The notes below the pieces were generated by a model, which was given only the letters and a program-made list of their open reading frames with translations, searched no databases and was not told the origin of the DNA. Shown one piece after another: positions 30,366 through 41,452 of a DNA stretch of 64,000 nt. Position 1 is the stretch's first letter. The number at the start of each line of letters is the position of its first letter. This DNA is from Azoarcus sp. (lineage in GTDB: Bacteria; Pseudomonadota; Gammaproteobacteria; Burkholderiales; Rhodocyclaceae), in assembly GCA_020725025.1 (NCBI GenBank), contig DYFV01000009.1, forward strand, positions 1-64,000. Reading direction: 5' to 3'. A program made the position numbers and the translations under genes.

Positions 30366-30941
30366 ATGACCATTCGTCGTTTCCCGATCGCGCTGGCCCT
30401 CACCCTGGTGGCCGGCTCCGCCATGGCGCACAGCGGTCATGGCGAAGCCGGCCTCGCCGCCGGGTTCGTCCATCCCTTCACCGGTCTCGACCACATGCTG
30501 GCGATGCTGGCCGTCGGCCTGTACGCCGCCCGCCAGTCGGGCGCCCTGCGCTGGCAGCTGCCGGTCGGCTTCCTCGCGGCCATGCTCGCCGGCGCCGGCC
30601 TCGGTGCGCTGGGCGTGGCCATGCCGGTGGTGGAAGGCGGCATCGCGGCCTCCCTCCTGGTGATCGGGCTGCTGATCGCCTTCATGGTGAAGCTCCCGGC
30701 GCGCGTCGCACTGCCGCTGGTGGCCGGCCTCGCGACCTTTCACGGCTATGCCCACCAGGCGGAAATGGGGGCGGGCCCGCTCGCGCTCTACGCCGCGGGC
30801 TTCGTGGCGGCGACGGCGCTGCTGCACGGCGCGGGCTACCTGCTCGCGCGCTGGATGCCCGAGGCCGGCTGGGCGATCGGGACGAAGCGGGTGCTCGGTG
30901 TGGCCGTGGCGGGAACGGGAGCGGTGCTGCTCGGCGCTTGA
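30366..30941 (+). CDS. ureJ: HupE/UreJ family nickel (metal) permease
   Basis: The product is 191 residues. A signal peptide ends at SAMAHSGH, so the mature protein begins with a His-rich motif, HSGHGE. Six or so membrane helices follow, with the family's FVHPFTGLDHMLAMLAVG and ATFHGYAHQAEM. HupE/UreJ proteins import nickel for hydrogenase or urease. The position after ureG points to urease. An AAAGGA site precedes the ATG and a clear terminator follows. Confidence 0.92.
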   Translation: MTIRRFPIALALTLVAGSAMAHSGHGEAGLAAGFVHPFTGLDHMLAMLAVGLYAARQSGALRWQLPVGFLAAMLAGAGLGALGVAMPVVEGGIAASLLVIGLLIAFMVKLPARVALPLVAGLATFHGYAHQAEMGAGPLALYAAGFVAATALLHGAGYLLARWMPEAGWAIGTKRVLGVAVAGTGAVLLGA

Positions 30942-30961
30942 GTCGTCTCGAGATTGGACCG

Positions 30962-30992
30962 AACGGGGCGCTTGGGCGCCCCGTTTCTTTTC
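30962..30992 (+). terminator. Rho-independent terminator after hupE/ureJ
   Basis: A 9-bp stem (aacggggcg and cgccccgtt) with a 6-nt loop is followed by tctttt. It ends the urease transcription unit about 20 bases after the hupE stop. Confidence 0.88.
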
Positions 30993-31101
30993 GGGAGCCA
31001 TGGCGTGGAGGTGTCGCGGTGAGCGGCGCCTCTCCGTGGGGAATTGCGGCTGGCCACCGCTGTCACGACGATCATCATGATCCTGCCCCGGGGAGACGCC
31101 C

Positions 31102-33156
<2,055 letters not shown>

Positions 33157-33222
33157 GCAAGGTAGAGCGATTCGTTTAGTATCGCTCCCGGTTTCACCCA
33201 ACATTCGAAAGGAACAAGACAC

Positions 33223-33531
33223 ATGAAACTGTTCGTTGCTGCCGCGGCCGCCGCGGGTCTGTTGTCCTCCGCTCCCGCTTTCGCCGACGCCGACCTGGCG
33301 AAGGCCAAGAACTGCCTGGCCTGTCATGCCACCGACAAGAAGCTGGTCGGTCCTTCCTACCAGGAAGTCGCCAAGAAGTACGCCGGCCAGGGCGACGCCG
33401 TTGCCAAGCTTGCCGAGAAGATCCAGAAGGGCGGTTCCGGCGTGTGGGGCCCCGTCCCGATGCCTCCCAACCCGCAGGTCAACGCCGACGAAGCCAAGAA
33501 GCTGGCCTCGTGGGTGCTGTCGCAGAAGTAA
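33223..33531 (+). CDS. Small periplasmic cytochrome c (c551/c552 type)
   Basis: The product is 102 residues. The signal peptide ends at PAFADAD (about residue 22). The heme site CLACH and a distal methionine in VPMPPNPQV make it a class I mono-heme cytochrome of about 80 mature residues, like cytochrome c551/c552. It is a soluble electron carrier, for example to nitrite reductase or a cbb3-type oxidase. The ribosome site is AAAGGA. It is monocistronic, with a strong terminator. Confidence 0.93.
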   Translation: MKLFVAAAAAAGLLSSAPAFADADLAKAKNCLACHATDKKLVGPSYQEVAKKYAGQGDAVAKLAEKIQKGGSGVWGPVPMPPNPQVNADEAKKLASWVLSQK

Positions 33532-33550
33532 TCCGCGCACTGGCGGACGG

Positions 33551-33579
33551 AAAGGGCTGGCCGGCGGCCGGCCCTTTTT
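33551..33579 (+). terminator. Rho-independent terminator after the cytochrome c gene
   Basis: The stem gggctggcc and ggccggccc (one G-T pair) with loop ggc is flanked by aaa on the left and five T residues on the right. It lies 20 bases after the stop and can also serve the opposed gene ending at 33592, since the A run makes it partly bidirectional. Confidence 0.9.
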
Positions 33580-33591
33580 CATTTTGGGGGC

Positions 33592-35766
33592 TCAGCAGGC
33601 GGGATCGGTAATCGGCTGGCGCATCCACTCGAGTATTACCGCGGCCGGGGCAGGGCGGGCGAAGTGGAAACCCTGCATGACGTCGCAGCCCAGGGCCTGA
33701 AGGATCTCGGCCTGTTCGATGCGCTCCACGCCCTCGGCCACCAGCTCCAGCCCGAAGCCGCGCGCGATGCCGGTGATCGCCGAGATGATCGGGTTGTTCA
33801 CTGCGCCGTCGAGGTCGCGCACGAAGCTGCGGTCGATCTTGAGGGTGTTCACGGGGAAGCGCTGCAGGTAGGCGAGCGCCGAATACCCGGTGCCGAAATC
33901 GTCGATCGCGATGCTCAAGCCCGCCTCGCGCAGTTCGTGCAGCTTCGCGGCAACGCCGGCGGTGTCCTGGATCATCATGCTCTCGGTGATCTCGAGCTCC
34001 AGGCGCTCGGGCGGAATGCCGTGCCGGTGCACGCAGTCGGTGACGGTGGACACCACGTCGTTGCGATCGAAGTCGTGCGACGACAGATTGAGCGACATCT
34101 TGAGATCCGGGAAGCCGGCGCGGCGCCACTCGGCGAGTTGGGCGCAGGCCCGGTCCAGCACCCAGCGGCTGATGTCGCCGATGAGGCCGATCTCTTCCGC
34201 GAGCGGGATGAACACGTCCGGTCCGAGAAGACCGCTTACCGGGTGCTTCCAGCGCAGGAGCGCCTCGGTGCCGACGACCCGGGCGCGCGAGAGGCTGACC
34301 TGGGGCTGGAAGTGCAGCTCGAACTCGTTGCGTTCGATCGCCCCGCGCAGCTCGTTCTCCAGGGTGATGCGGTCGCGGTGGTAGGTGTTGAGCGTCGGAT
34401 CGAAGAAGCGGAAGCCGTTCTTGCCCGAGCGCTTCACCTGGTACATGGCGATGTCGGCATGCTGCGTCAGCGCTTCGGCGGTGTCGCCGTCGCGCGGGTA
34501 GAGCGCGATGCCGAGGCTCACGGTGGCGCGAAAATCGCCGTGGCTGAGGGTGACCGGCTCCTCCAGGGCGGCGAGCACCTTGCGCGCGATGAACTCGGCG
34601 TCCTCGGGCTGCGAGATGTCGGGCAGCAGGATGGTGAACTCGTCGCCGCCCAGGCGTGCGAGGGTGTCTCCGCGGCGCAGGGTGGACGACAGGCGCGTGG
34701 CGATGGCGCGCAGCAGGACGTCGCCCTCCGCGTGACCATAGCTGTCGTTCACCAGCTTGAAGCGGTCCACGTCGACGAACATCACCGCCAGCGCGCCGCC
34801 GCGCCGCTGCGCGTGGGCGATCGCGAGCTCGAGCCGGTCCTTGAACAGGACTCGGTTGGGCAGCCGCGTGAGCTGGTCGTGGTAGGCCTGGAAGGTGATG
34901 ATCTCCTCGGCGCGCTTGCGCTCCGAGATGTCCCGTGCCACCCCGTACAGGCCGACGTAGCGTTCCTCGGCGCCGCTGCGCTGGATCATCGGCACCCCTT
35001 GGAGCGCGACCGTCACGTACTCCTGCGTCTCGCCGACCCAGGCCTCACGCGGCCGGCGCAGGCGCAGCTCGAGGCTGAAAGTCGATCCCGAGAGATTGCG
35101 CGGCGCATGCAGCGTACGGTGGACCCGGTCCACGTCCTCGGGCATGACCAGATCGAGGAAGGGGCGCTTGAGCAGGCGGCTGCGTTCGTAACCGAGCAGC
35201 TCTTCCACGCGCGGGTTCAGGTAGCTGAAGCGCCCCTCGGCATCGAGCGTGAAGATGAGGTCGGGCGAGCTCTCCACCAGATAGCGGTGCAGGCGTTCGG
35301 AGGCGCGCAGGCGCTGGCTCATCGCCTGGTTGGCGCGCTCCAGGGCGGTCTTGTGCAGGGTGCCCTGCACGGCACGCTGGAGTTGCGCGACATGGTAGGG
35401 CTTGCGCACGAAATCGTCGGCGCCGCGCCGCAGCGCGCCGATCGCCGCCTCGATCGCGTCCTCGCCGGAGATCATGATGACCGCCTCGCTGCGCTGCCGG
35501 TTGGCCAGCCAGTCGAGCACGTCCAGGCCGGTGCCGTCGGGCAGCCGGTAGTCGAGAAGGATGAGGTCGAAGGTGGTGGCGGTCAGGTGCGCGATCGCCT
35601 CGGATACGGCGCCGCAGTCGGCAAAGATGCGCCCGTCCTGGGCAAGCAGCTGAGGCAGGGCGCGGCGCAGGGCCGGATCGTCATCGACGATAAGTATCCG
35701 GGATGGATCAGGGTCCGAACGCAAATCGGTCGCCTCGCAGAAAGGTTGCTCTCCCGGAATGGCCAT
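33592..35766 (-). CDS. REC-PAS-GGDEF-EAL c-di-GMP signalling response regulator
   Basis: The product is about 724 residues. The receiver domain (about 20-145) has VDDD, LILLDYRLPDG and VRKPY. A PAS domain (about 165-285) starts LVESSPDLIFTLDAEGRF. The GGDEF domain has an intact ARLGGDEF near residue 370 with RRGD before it as inhibitory site. The EAL domain has TEALLRWKHP, ITESMM, IDDFGTGYS and VNTLKIDRSFV, all intact. It could both make and break c-di-GMP. The upstream HDOD histidine kinase gene, 55 bases away on the same strand, is its likely phosphodonor. The ATG at 35766 has a weak ribosome site; a TTG at 35808 is in frame. Confidence 0.93.
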   Translation of the reverse strand: MAIPGEQPFCEATDLRSDPDPSRILIVDDDPALRRALPQLLAQDGRIFADCGAVSEAIAHLTATTFDLILLDYRLPDGTGLDVLDWLANRQRSEAVIMISGEDAIEAAIGALRRGADDFVRKPYHVAQLQRAVQGTLHKTALERANQAMSQRLRASERLHRYLVESSPDLIFTLDAEGRFSYLNPRVEELLGYERSRLLKRPFLDLVMPEDVDRVHRTLHAPRNLSGSTFSLELRLRRPREAWVGETQEYVTVALQGVPMIQRSGAEERYVGLYGVARDISERKRAEEIITFQAYHDQLTRLPNRVLFKDRLELAIAHAQRRGGALAVMFVDVDRFKLVNDSYGHAEGDVLLRAIATRLSSTLRRGDTLARLGGDEFTILLPDISQPEDAEFIARKVLAALEEPVTLSHGDFRATVSLGIALYPRDGDTAEALTQHADIAMYQVKRSGKNGFRFFDPTLNTYHRDRITLENELRGAIERNEFELHFQPQVSLSRARVVGTEALLRWKHPVSGLLGPDVFIPLAEEIGLIGDISRWVLDRACAQLAEWRRAGFPDLKMSLNLSSHDFDRNDVVSTVTDCVHRHGIPPERLELEITESMMIQDTAGVAAKLHELREAGLSIAIDDFGTGYSALAYLQRFPVNTLKIDRSFVRDLDGAVNNPIISAITGIARGFGLELVAEGVERIEQAEILQALGCDVMQGFHFARPAPAAVILEWMRQPITDPAC

Positions 35767-35820
35767 GATTTGCCGTTGTCGTTTCAGCCCTTTCGACTTA
35801 TCGCGCAATGATGCATCAAC

Positions 35821-37806
35821 TCACCCGCCTTTATCCAGCGGAATGAAGAGTTGGAAGCTCGTTCCGGTGCCCGGCTGGCTACGACAAAGGATCGATGCGC
35901 TCCATTTCCGCAGGATGTCTCGCACGATGGCCAGGCCCAAGCCCTGGTGCGCCTCGCCCTTGGTGCTCGGATGGGTCGCGAAAAGGTCGGCGAGCCGCTG
36001 GGGCGGAAGTCCCGGCCCATTGTCGATGACGCGCAGCTCGAGGCAGGGAATGCCGTCGCTCAGTACCTGGCCGGGCACGCTCACGATGAAGCTTCCGCCA
36101 GGGTGGAGCGCCTCTGCGGCGTTGCGGAACAGGTTGAGCAGGACCTGCGTGAGCGCAGAGCGGGGCATGGCGGCTGCAGGCAGGTCGCCGGCGCAGCGCA
36201 CCTCGAAACGGATGCCGCGCTTGCCGAACAGCGGCTCCGCGTAAAGGGTGTGCAGTTCCCGCAGGAGCTCGGGCACGCGGCAGGTGGCCGCCTCGGGCTG
36301 CTCCGCCGGGGGCTGGGCGGCCGCCTGCAGCAGGGCGCCGATGCGATCCAGCTCGGCATGGACGATCTGCAGGCCGGTGCGCGCGGAGGCGTCGTCCCCA
36401 TGCTGCCGTGCCATGATGTCCAGATGGCTCTTGATGACGCTGAGCGGATTGCCGGCCTCGTGCGCGATGCGTCGCAGGTGCTCGCGGAAGCGCTCCTCGA
36501 TGCGACGGCTGCCGGCTTCGCGGGCAGCCGCCTCGCGCTCGCTGGCCAGCACCGCCGCGGCGGCGGCGCGCGCCAGTTCGCCGAGCAGGCGGGTCGTGTA
36601 GGGCGCGGGCGGTGCCTCCGCGTCGCTGCCGATCACCGCCACGGCCCGGGTGTCCGGCAGATCGAGCGGCAGGCACATGAAGCCGTCGCGGCCGAGCCAG
36701 CGCACGAGGTGCCTGTCGCATGCGCTGCGTGTGCCGGCAGCATTGAACGCGGTGGCATCGCCGCTGCGCAGGGCACGGGCGACGACGCTGGTGGCGTCGT
36801 CGAGGCGTTGCCCGAGCTCGGCGAACCATGCCGGAATATCGTCCTCGCCCCTCCCGGCGAACGGCAGGGCCCGCAAGGTATCGTCTTCGCCGGCCACCAC
36901 CACCAAGGGCGCTGCCGCGTCGCACAGCAGGCGAGCGCCCATCGCCAGGCGCGCGGAGACGGTGTCGGGCGGCAGGCCGGTAAACGCCCCGCGCACCAGG
37001 GCCGTCAGGACGATCTCGCGCAGCGCGCCGTCGCCGCCTTCGGCCGGAGTCGCGGGCAGGGCGAGTCCCGTGCCGGGGGGCTGTGCGGCGGCGAGGTAGC
37101 CCACGTCGTGGCGCAGGGCGAGCACCGCTTCGCGCGACAAGCCCAGGATCGGCCCTACCCTGGCGGCTTCCTCCTTCCACGATTCGCCGGCGAGGCGCTT
37201 GGCGGCCCACAGCAGGCGAACGAGGGGATGGGCGGCGAGACAGAGCTCGTCTTCCATATGATGCAGGACGAGGGCGTCCGCCAGCGGACCGCGTACGCCG
37301 GCCCGCCGGGCGAGCTGCTCTGTGAGCGCCGCGGCGGCGCCGGGTGCCGCGCCCGAGGGTGCCGGCTGCGCCGCGAAGCACAGCTCCCCCAACTCGTGCC
37401 ATAGCCCGGCGAGATAGGCTTCGTCCGGGTGCGGGTAGCGGGTCTCCAGGGCGAGATGCAGGGCGCATTCGGCGACGAGCAGCGCGCGTGCGCTCACGCG
37501 TCGAGGGAATTCGCCCGGGGGGTGCTGGCTCCACGCCAGTTGCAGCAGCCAGGCGCGCAGCAGGTCTGCACCGAGCCGTTCCAGGCGGGCGGAGAGCTCG
37601 GCGTTCAGCTTGCTGCCGAGCCGAGCCGCGGCGAGCGGCGCAGCGTCGAGTATGGCGTGGAGCAGGGCGGGATCGCGCTGCACGACGGAAGCGATCGCCT
37701 CCCAGGCGGGAGAAGGTGCGGCGAGCTGGCGCAACATCGCCTCGCGCTGCTCCGGCAGGAGGGCGAGGCGGGGCGGGCACAGTACGCTCGGCACCGGGGA
37801 CACCAT
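35821..37806 (-). CDS. HDOD-domain sensor histidine kinase
   Basis: The product is 661 residues. An N-terminal HDOD domain (about 25-240) shows VVQRDPALLHAILDAAPLAA and HELGELCF. A GAF-like middle part spans about 290-430. The kinase has its phosphorylatable His in RRIAHEAGNPLSVIKSHLD near residue 446, then an ATPase domain with NLFRNAAEAL, DNGPGLP and GLGLAIVRDIL. No membrane segment is seen, so it is cytoplasmic. It is probably co-transcribed with the REC-PAS-GGDEF-EAL gene, forming a two-component c-di-GMP module. The start at 37806 lacks a clear ribosome site. Confidence 0.88.
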   Translation of the reverse strand: MVSPVPSVLCPPRLALLPEQREAMLRQLAAPSPAWEAIASVVQRDPALLHAILDAAPLAAARLGSKLNAELSARLERLGADLLRAWLLQLAWSQHPPGEFPRRVSARALLVAECALHLALETRYPHPDEAYLAGLWHELGELCFAAQPAPSGAAPGAAAALTEQLARRAGVRGPLADALVLHHMEDELCLAAHPLVRLLWAAKRLAGESWKEEAARVGPILGLSREAVLALRHDVGYLAAAQPPGTGLALPATPAEGGDGALREIVLTALVRGAFTGLPPDTVSARLAMGARLLCDAAAPLVVVAGEDDTLRALPFAGRGEDDIPAWFAELGQRLDDATSVVARALRSGDATAFNAAGTRSACDRHLVRWLGRDGFMCLPLDLPDTRAVAVIGSDAEAPPAPYTTRLLGELARAAAAAVLASEREAAAREAGSRRIEERFREHLRRIAHEAGNPLSVIKSHLDIMARQHGDDASARTGLQIVHAELDRIGALLQAAAQPPAEQPEAATCRVPELLRELHTLYAEPLFGKRGIRFEVRCAGDLPAAAMPRSALTQVLLNLFRNAAEALHPGGSFIVSVPGQVLSDGIPCLELRVIDNGPGLPPQRLADLFATHPSTKGEAHQGLGLAIVRDILRKWSASILCRSQPGTGTSFQLFIPLDKGG

Positions 37807-37912
37807 GAACGCGCCGTCATCTGTTTGATATGGCGCGCATTCTACCCGGCAAAGTTGTAACAAGTTGTGACCGAAGTCTCGGCCCGCGCAGTTTGACCCC
37901 TAAAGGTGGTCC

Positions 37913-39049
37913 TCAGGCCTGCAGGCTGTCGGCGAAGCCGAGCGCCGAAACGAGGGCGCGGTTGATCTGTTCGTTCGGCAGATGCAGCTCGGCCGCCTGC
38001 TTCTGCAGCGCCGTGCCGTCGAAGCTTTCGCACAGACGGGCGAGCTTGAGGAAGGGGGCGAATTCCCCCTGCTCGTACAGCAGCGCTTCCGTCACCGCCG
38101 CGGGCAGGCTCATCTCGTCCAGCACCTTCTGCATCGAAGTGCCCAGCAGCACGTTGAGCAGCGAGAAGGCGCCGGTGATGAACAGGTTGTCGCGGGCCGA
38201 TTTGTCGAAGAAACCCGCCCCGATCTCCTCCATGAAGCGTCCGCGCGCGATCGCGGTCTGCATCATCGCCGGCGCGCCCGGGTCGCGGCTTGCGGTGACC
38301 AGCAGCAGCGACAGCCACTTGTGCAGATTGGCGTAGCCCAGGATGCTGACCGCGTGGCGGAAGGACTGGATCTCGCACATCAGGCCGAAGCCGGCCGAAT
38401 TGATGTAGCGCAGCAGCTTGTAGGAGACCGCCACGTCCTGCTTGAGCACCGCCTCGATCTCGCGGATGTCGGCGTTGTTGCGCACCAGGTTGATCAGGCG
38501 CACCAGCTGGGCGTGGGCCGGTGCGAGCTCCTTCGGCGGCGGATTGCCCTGCAGGAAGAACCATCCCGAGGCGCCGTCGTAGCCGTTCTGTACCGCACCC
38601 TGAAAGGCGCCCACCTCGGGCAGGCCCCACGCGAGCGTGAGGCCGGGCGAGCCCATCGGACTGGCATGCTTGCGTGCATCCATCAGCACGAAGCGCCAGT
38701 CGACGTCGGCCGGCAGCGCCACGCCGGGCGTGAACCAGCTCAGGCAGACCGGGATGCCCGCGGCGGCCAGTTGCGGCAGCAGCGCCTGGGTCTGCGGATG
38801 GCCGAGGGTCGGCGCCGGAATCTCGATCATGGCATTGGCGGGCACCTGCCACTCCAGGAGCTCGGGCGTGGGCACCAACCGGCCCAGGCACACGAAGACG
38901 GTGTGATGGGTGGGCCAGCTGTCGGCCAGGGCGTTGAGCGTGTGCACCGCGGCCGCCATGTTCGCGCCGTGTACGACGAGCCGGTTGGCGGTGATGGCTC
39001 GGCTCTTGTTGACGACCGGTTCGCGGGTGAGAAGGGCGGTCTGGCTCAT
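37913..39049 (-). CDS. HDOD-domain signalling protein with EAL-like N-terminal half
   Basis: The product is 378 residues. The N-terminal 170 residues have a degenerate EAL-like layout (TANRLVVHGANMAA..., WRFVLMDARKHASPMG) with no catalytic EAL motif. The C-terminal half is a HDOD domain: LVRLINLVRNNADIREIEAVLKQDVAVSYKLLRYINSAGF, a block read here in parts, then ITGAFSLLNVLLGTSM. This is the YuxH-like family of non-catalytic regulators. Its ATG overlaps the stop of the ferredoxin reductase gene (ATGA), so the two are translationally coupled. Confidence 0.87.
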   Translation of the reverse strand: MSQTALLTREPVVNKSRAITANRLVVHGANMAAAVHTLNALADSWPTHHTVFVCLGRLVPTPELLEWQVPANAMIEIPAPTLGHPQTQALLPQLAAAGIPVCLSWFTPGVALPADVDWRFVLMDARKHASPMGSPGLTLAWGLPEVGAFQGAVQNGYDGASGWFFLQGNPPPKELAPAHAQLVRLINLVRNNADIREIEAVLKQDVAVSYKLLRYINSAGFGLMCEIQSFRHAVSILGYANLHKWLSLLLVTASRDPGAPAMMQTAIARGRFMEEIGAGFFDKSARDNLFITGAFSLLNVLLGTSMQKVLDEMSLPAAVTEALLYEQGEFAPFLKLARLCESFDGTALQKQAAELHLPNEQINRALVSALGFADSLQA

Positions 39050-40071
39050 GGCGTCGGGTCGGTGGCGAAGGTGAACGCGTCGCAGAAGAAGGCGTCGTCG
39101 GGCAGTCCGCAGCGCGTGGTGAAGTCGCGGCGCGCGGCGTCGATCATCGCGGGGGCGCCGCAGGCATAAACCTCGTATCCGGACAGGTCGGGCAGATCCT
39201 CCATGACGGCATGGTGGACCAGCCCGGTGCGGCCGTCCCACGCGTCCTGGGGCGTCGCATCCGACAGGACGGGCACGTAGCGCAGCTCCGGCAGGGCGCT
39301 TTCCCAACTGCGGGCGAGCGCGTCCAGGTACAGGCCCTCGCGGTTACGCGAACCCCAATACAGTGCCATGGGCCGGGTGATGCCCGCGTGGATGGCGTGC
39401 TCGACGATGCTCTTGATCGGCGCGAACCCGGTACCGCCGGCCAGCAGCACGATGGGCTTGTTCGACTCCTCGCGCAGGTAGAAGCTGCCCAGCGGCCCTT
39501 CCAGACGCAGGATGTCGCGCTCCTTCATGCCGTTGAACACGTGCGTCGTGAAGCGGCCGCCTTCGACGAGGCGAACGTGCAGCTCCAGGTGGCCCGAATC
39601 GTGAGGCGGGTTGGCGATCGAGAAGCCGCGGCGGCGGCCGTCCGGCAGCAGGAAGTCGATGTACTGCCCGGCCCGGTAGCGGAAGGGCTCGGAGGCGGGC
39701 ATCTTCAGGTCGACGATCATCACGTCGCTCGCCACCCGGCGCAGCGACTGGACCCGGCATGGCAGCTTCTTCACCGGGATGTCCCCGGCACGGGTGACGT
39801 TGCGGGCCTCCAGCACCAGGTCGGACTTAGCGTGCGCCCGGCAGAAGAGGGTCGAGCCGGCCGCACGGTCGGCTTCGCTCAGGGCGCTGCTCGAGTGCTG
39901 GCCGAGGGCCACCTCTCCTGCGATCACCTTCCCCTTGCAGGCGCCGCAGGCGCCGTCGCGGCAGCCGTAGGGCAGCACCAGGCCGGCCGCGAGCGCGGCT
40001 TCGAGTATCGTCTGATCAGGCTCGGCGGTGAATCGCTGGCCGCCGGGCTCGAGTGAAATCTGGAACGGCAT
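39046..40071 (-). CDS. 2Fe-2S ferredoxin / FAD-NAD(P)H oxidoreductase (CDP-6-deoxyglucose reductase-like)
   Basis: The product is 341 residues. The N-terminal plant-type ferredoxin domain has the cluster CRDGACGACKGK plus a fourth Cys in LFCRAH. A ferredoxin-reductase FAD domain follows with FRYRAGQYIDFLLPDGRRRGFS, then a NAD(P) domain with VLLAGGTGFAPIKSI and YACGAPAMI. This layout is that of AscD/CDP-6-deoxyglucose reductase and of oxygenase reductase components. It passes electrons from NAD(P)H through FAD to the 2Fe-2S centre; the partner is unknown. It diverges from the SDR gene and is coupled to the HDOD gene downstream. Confidence 0.9.
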   Translation of the reverse strand: MPFQISLEPGGQRFTAEPDQTILEAALAAGLVLPYGCRDGACGACKGKVIAGEVALGQHSSSALSEADRAAGSTLFCRAHAKSDLVLEARNVTRAGDIPVKKLPCRVQSLRRVASDVMIVDLKMPASEPFRYRAGQYIDFLLPDGRRRGFSIANPPHDSGHLELHVRLVEGGRFTTHVFNGMKERDILRLEGPLGSFYLREESNKPIVLLAGGTGFAPIKSIVEHAIHAGITRPMALYWGSRNREGLYLDALARSWESALPELRYVPVLSDATPQDAWDGRTGLVHHAVMEDLPDLSGYEVYACGAPAMIDAARRDFTTRCGLPDDAFFCDAFTFATDPTP

Positions 40072-40092
40072 GTGGCGTGAGATAATCCGCGG

Positions 40093-40968
40093 ATGAAAAG
40101 AATACTGATCGTCGGCAGCGGCGACGTGGCCCGGCGCGCGATTCCGTGGCTGGTGAAGCGCTTCACCGTGTATGCCATGGTGCGTCGGCCGGAGGCCGCG
40201 GCCGAGATGCGGGCCTGCGGTGCCATTGCCGTGCGCGCCGACCTCGACGACCGTCGAAGTCTGCGCCGCCTCGCGGGCATAGCCGATGCGGTCATGCACT
40301 TTGCGCCGCCCCCGAGCCAGGGCGCGCGCGACGCGCGAACCGCCCGCCTGCTGGCCGCTCTGGCGTGCCGAGGCAGTCTACCACAGCGGTTCATCTACAT
40401 CGGTACGACAGGTGTGTATGGCGACTGCCGGGGCGAAACAGCCGACGAGACGCGGCCGTGCCGCCCGGCGACGGCGCGCGCGCGGCGGCGTGCCGACGCG
40501 GAAGCGCGCCTGCGCCGCTTCGTCGCCCGCAACGGAGTCCAGGCCGGTATCCTGCGTGCGCCCGGCATCTATGCCGCCGACCGACTGCCGCGGGAGCGGC
40601 TCGAACGGGGCGACCCGGTGCTGGCGGCCGACGAGGATGTGTATACCAACCACATCCACGCCGAGGATCTTGCGTATCTCGCCTGCCTCGCGCTGTTTCG
40701 CGCGCGCGGCGGGCGGGTGTACAACGCGGTCGACGACAGCTGCATGAAGATGGGGGAGTGGTACGACCTGCTCGCCGACGCGCTGAAGCTGCCGCGTCCG
40801 CCGCGCGCGACCCGCGCCGAGCTCGAAGGCCGGCTCACGCCGACCACCCTGAGCTTCATGTCCGAGTCGCGCCGGCTGGAGAACCGCCGCATCAAGCGCG
40901 AGCTGCGTGCGCGCCTCAGGTTTCCGACCGTCCGCGACGGGGTCGCGGCGGCCCTCAACGCCTCCTGA
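40093..40968 (+). CDS. NAD(P)-dependent SDR epimerase/dehydratase-like protein
   Basis: The product is 291 residues. A Rossmann N-terminus (RILIVGSGDVARRAIPWL) is followed by IYIGTTGVYGDCRGETADE, an extended-SDR signature with the tyrosine of the active site displaced to VYGD, and NHIHAEDLAYLACLALF. It resembles atypical extended SDR proteins (YeeZ-like) often annotated as NAD-dependent epimerases. The substrate is unknown. It starts 21 bases from the divergent reductase gene, so the promoters overlap. Confidence 0.83.
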   Translation: MKRILIVGSGDVARRAIPWLVKRFTVYAMVRRPEAAAEMRACGAIAVRADLDDRRSLRRLAGIADAVMHFAPPPSQGARDARTARLLAALACRGSLPQRFIYIGTTGVYGDCRGETADETRPCRPATARARRRADAEARLRRFVARNGVQAGILRAPGIYAADRLPRERLERGDPVLAADEDVYTNHIHAEDLAYLACLALFRARGGRVYNAVDDSCMKMGEWYDLLADALKLPRPPRATRAELEGRLTPTTLSFMSESRRLENRRIKRELRARLRFPTVRDGVAAALNAS

Positions 40969-40984
40969 AAGGGGATCCGACTCG

Positions 40985-41395
40985 ATGCTGGTCGTCAAAT
41001 CGCTGCACATCATCTTCGTGGTGAGCTGGTTCGCCGGGCTCTTCTACCTGCCACGGATCTTCGTGAACCACGCCATGGTGGAAGATGCCGCCACCCGCGA
41101 GCGTCTCGCCCTGATGGAGCACAAGCTCTACCGTTTCATGACCCCCATCGGGATCCTCGCCGTCGGCCTCGGCCTGTGGCTGTGGTTCGGCTACGGTTTC
41201 GGCGGCGGCTGGCTGCATGCGAAGACCGCCCTGGTCGTCTTCCTCATCGGCTATCACCTGTATTGCGGCAAGCTGGTGCGCGACTTCGCCGCCGGTCGGA
41301 ATACGCGCAGCCACGTCTGGTTCCGGGTGTTCAACGAGGTGCCGGTGCTGGTGCTCGCCGCGGTGGTGTTCCTGGCCGTCCTGAAGCCCTTCTGA
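40985..41395 (+). CDS. hemJ: HemJ-type protoporphyrinogen IX oxidase
   Basis: The product is 136 residues with four membrane helices. The N-terminus VKSLHIIFVVSWFAGLFYLPRIFVNHAM and YRFMTPIGILAVGLG are the HemJ (UPF0093, TIGR00701) signature. The conserved His in the first helix and Lys in WLHAKTALV are present. It oxidises protoporphyrinogen IX in the membrane in heme synthesis. It lies 16 bases after the SDR gene with GGGGATC before the ATG. Confidence 0.93.
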   Translation: MLVVKSLHIIFVVSWFAGLFYLPRIFVNHAMVEDAATRERLALMEHKLYRFMTPIGILAVGLGLWLWFGYGFGGGWLHAKTALVVFLIGYHLYCGKLVRDFAAGRNTRSHVWFRVFNEVPVLVLAAVVFLAVLKPF

Positions 41396-41402
41396 CCCGC
41401 CC

Positions 41403-41426
41403 GGCCGCGGGTTTTTCCCGCGGCCT
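41403..41426 (+). terminator. Hairpin after hemJ
   Basis: A perfect 9-bp stem (ggccgcggg and cccgcggcc) with a five-T loop lies eight bases after the hemJ stop. Only a weak T-rich stretch (tcgcatttctc) follows, so termination may be partial and the next gene may be read through. Confidence 0.5.
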
Positions 41427-41452
41427 CGCATTTCTCTCCTGGTCTTTCGCCC

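Noticed and set aside
35767..35808. TTG start for the REC-PAS-GGDEF-EAL gene at 35808
   Set aside because: It is in frame but has no clear ribosome site. The ATG at 35766 was preferred, with modest confidence.
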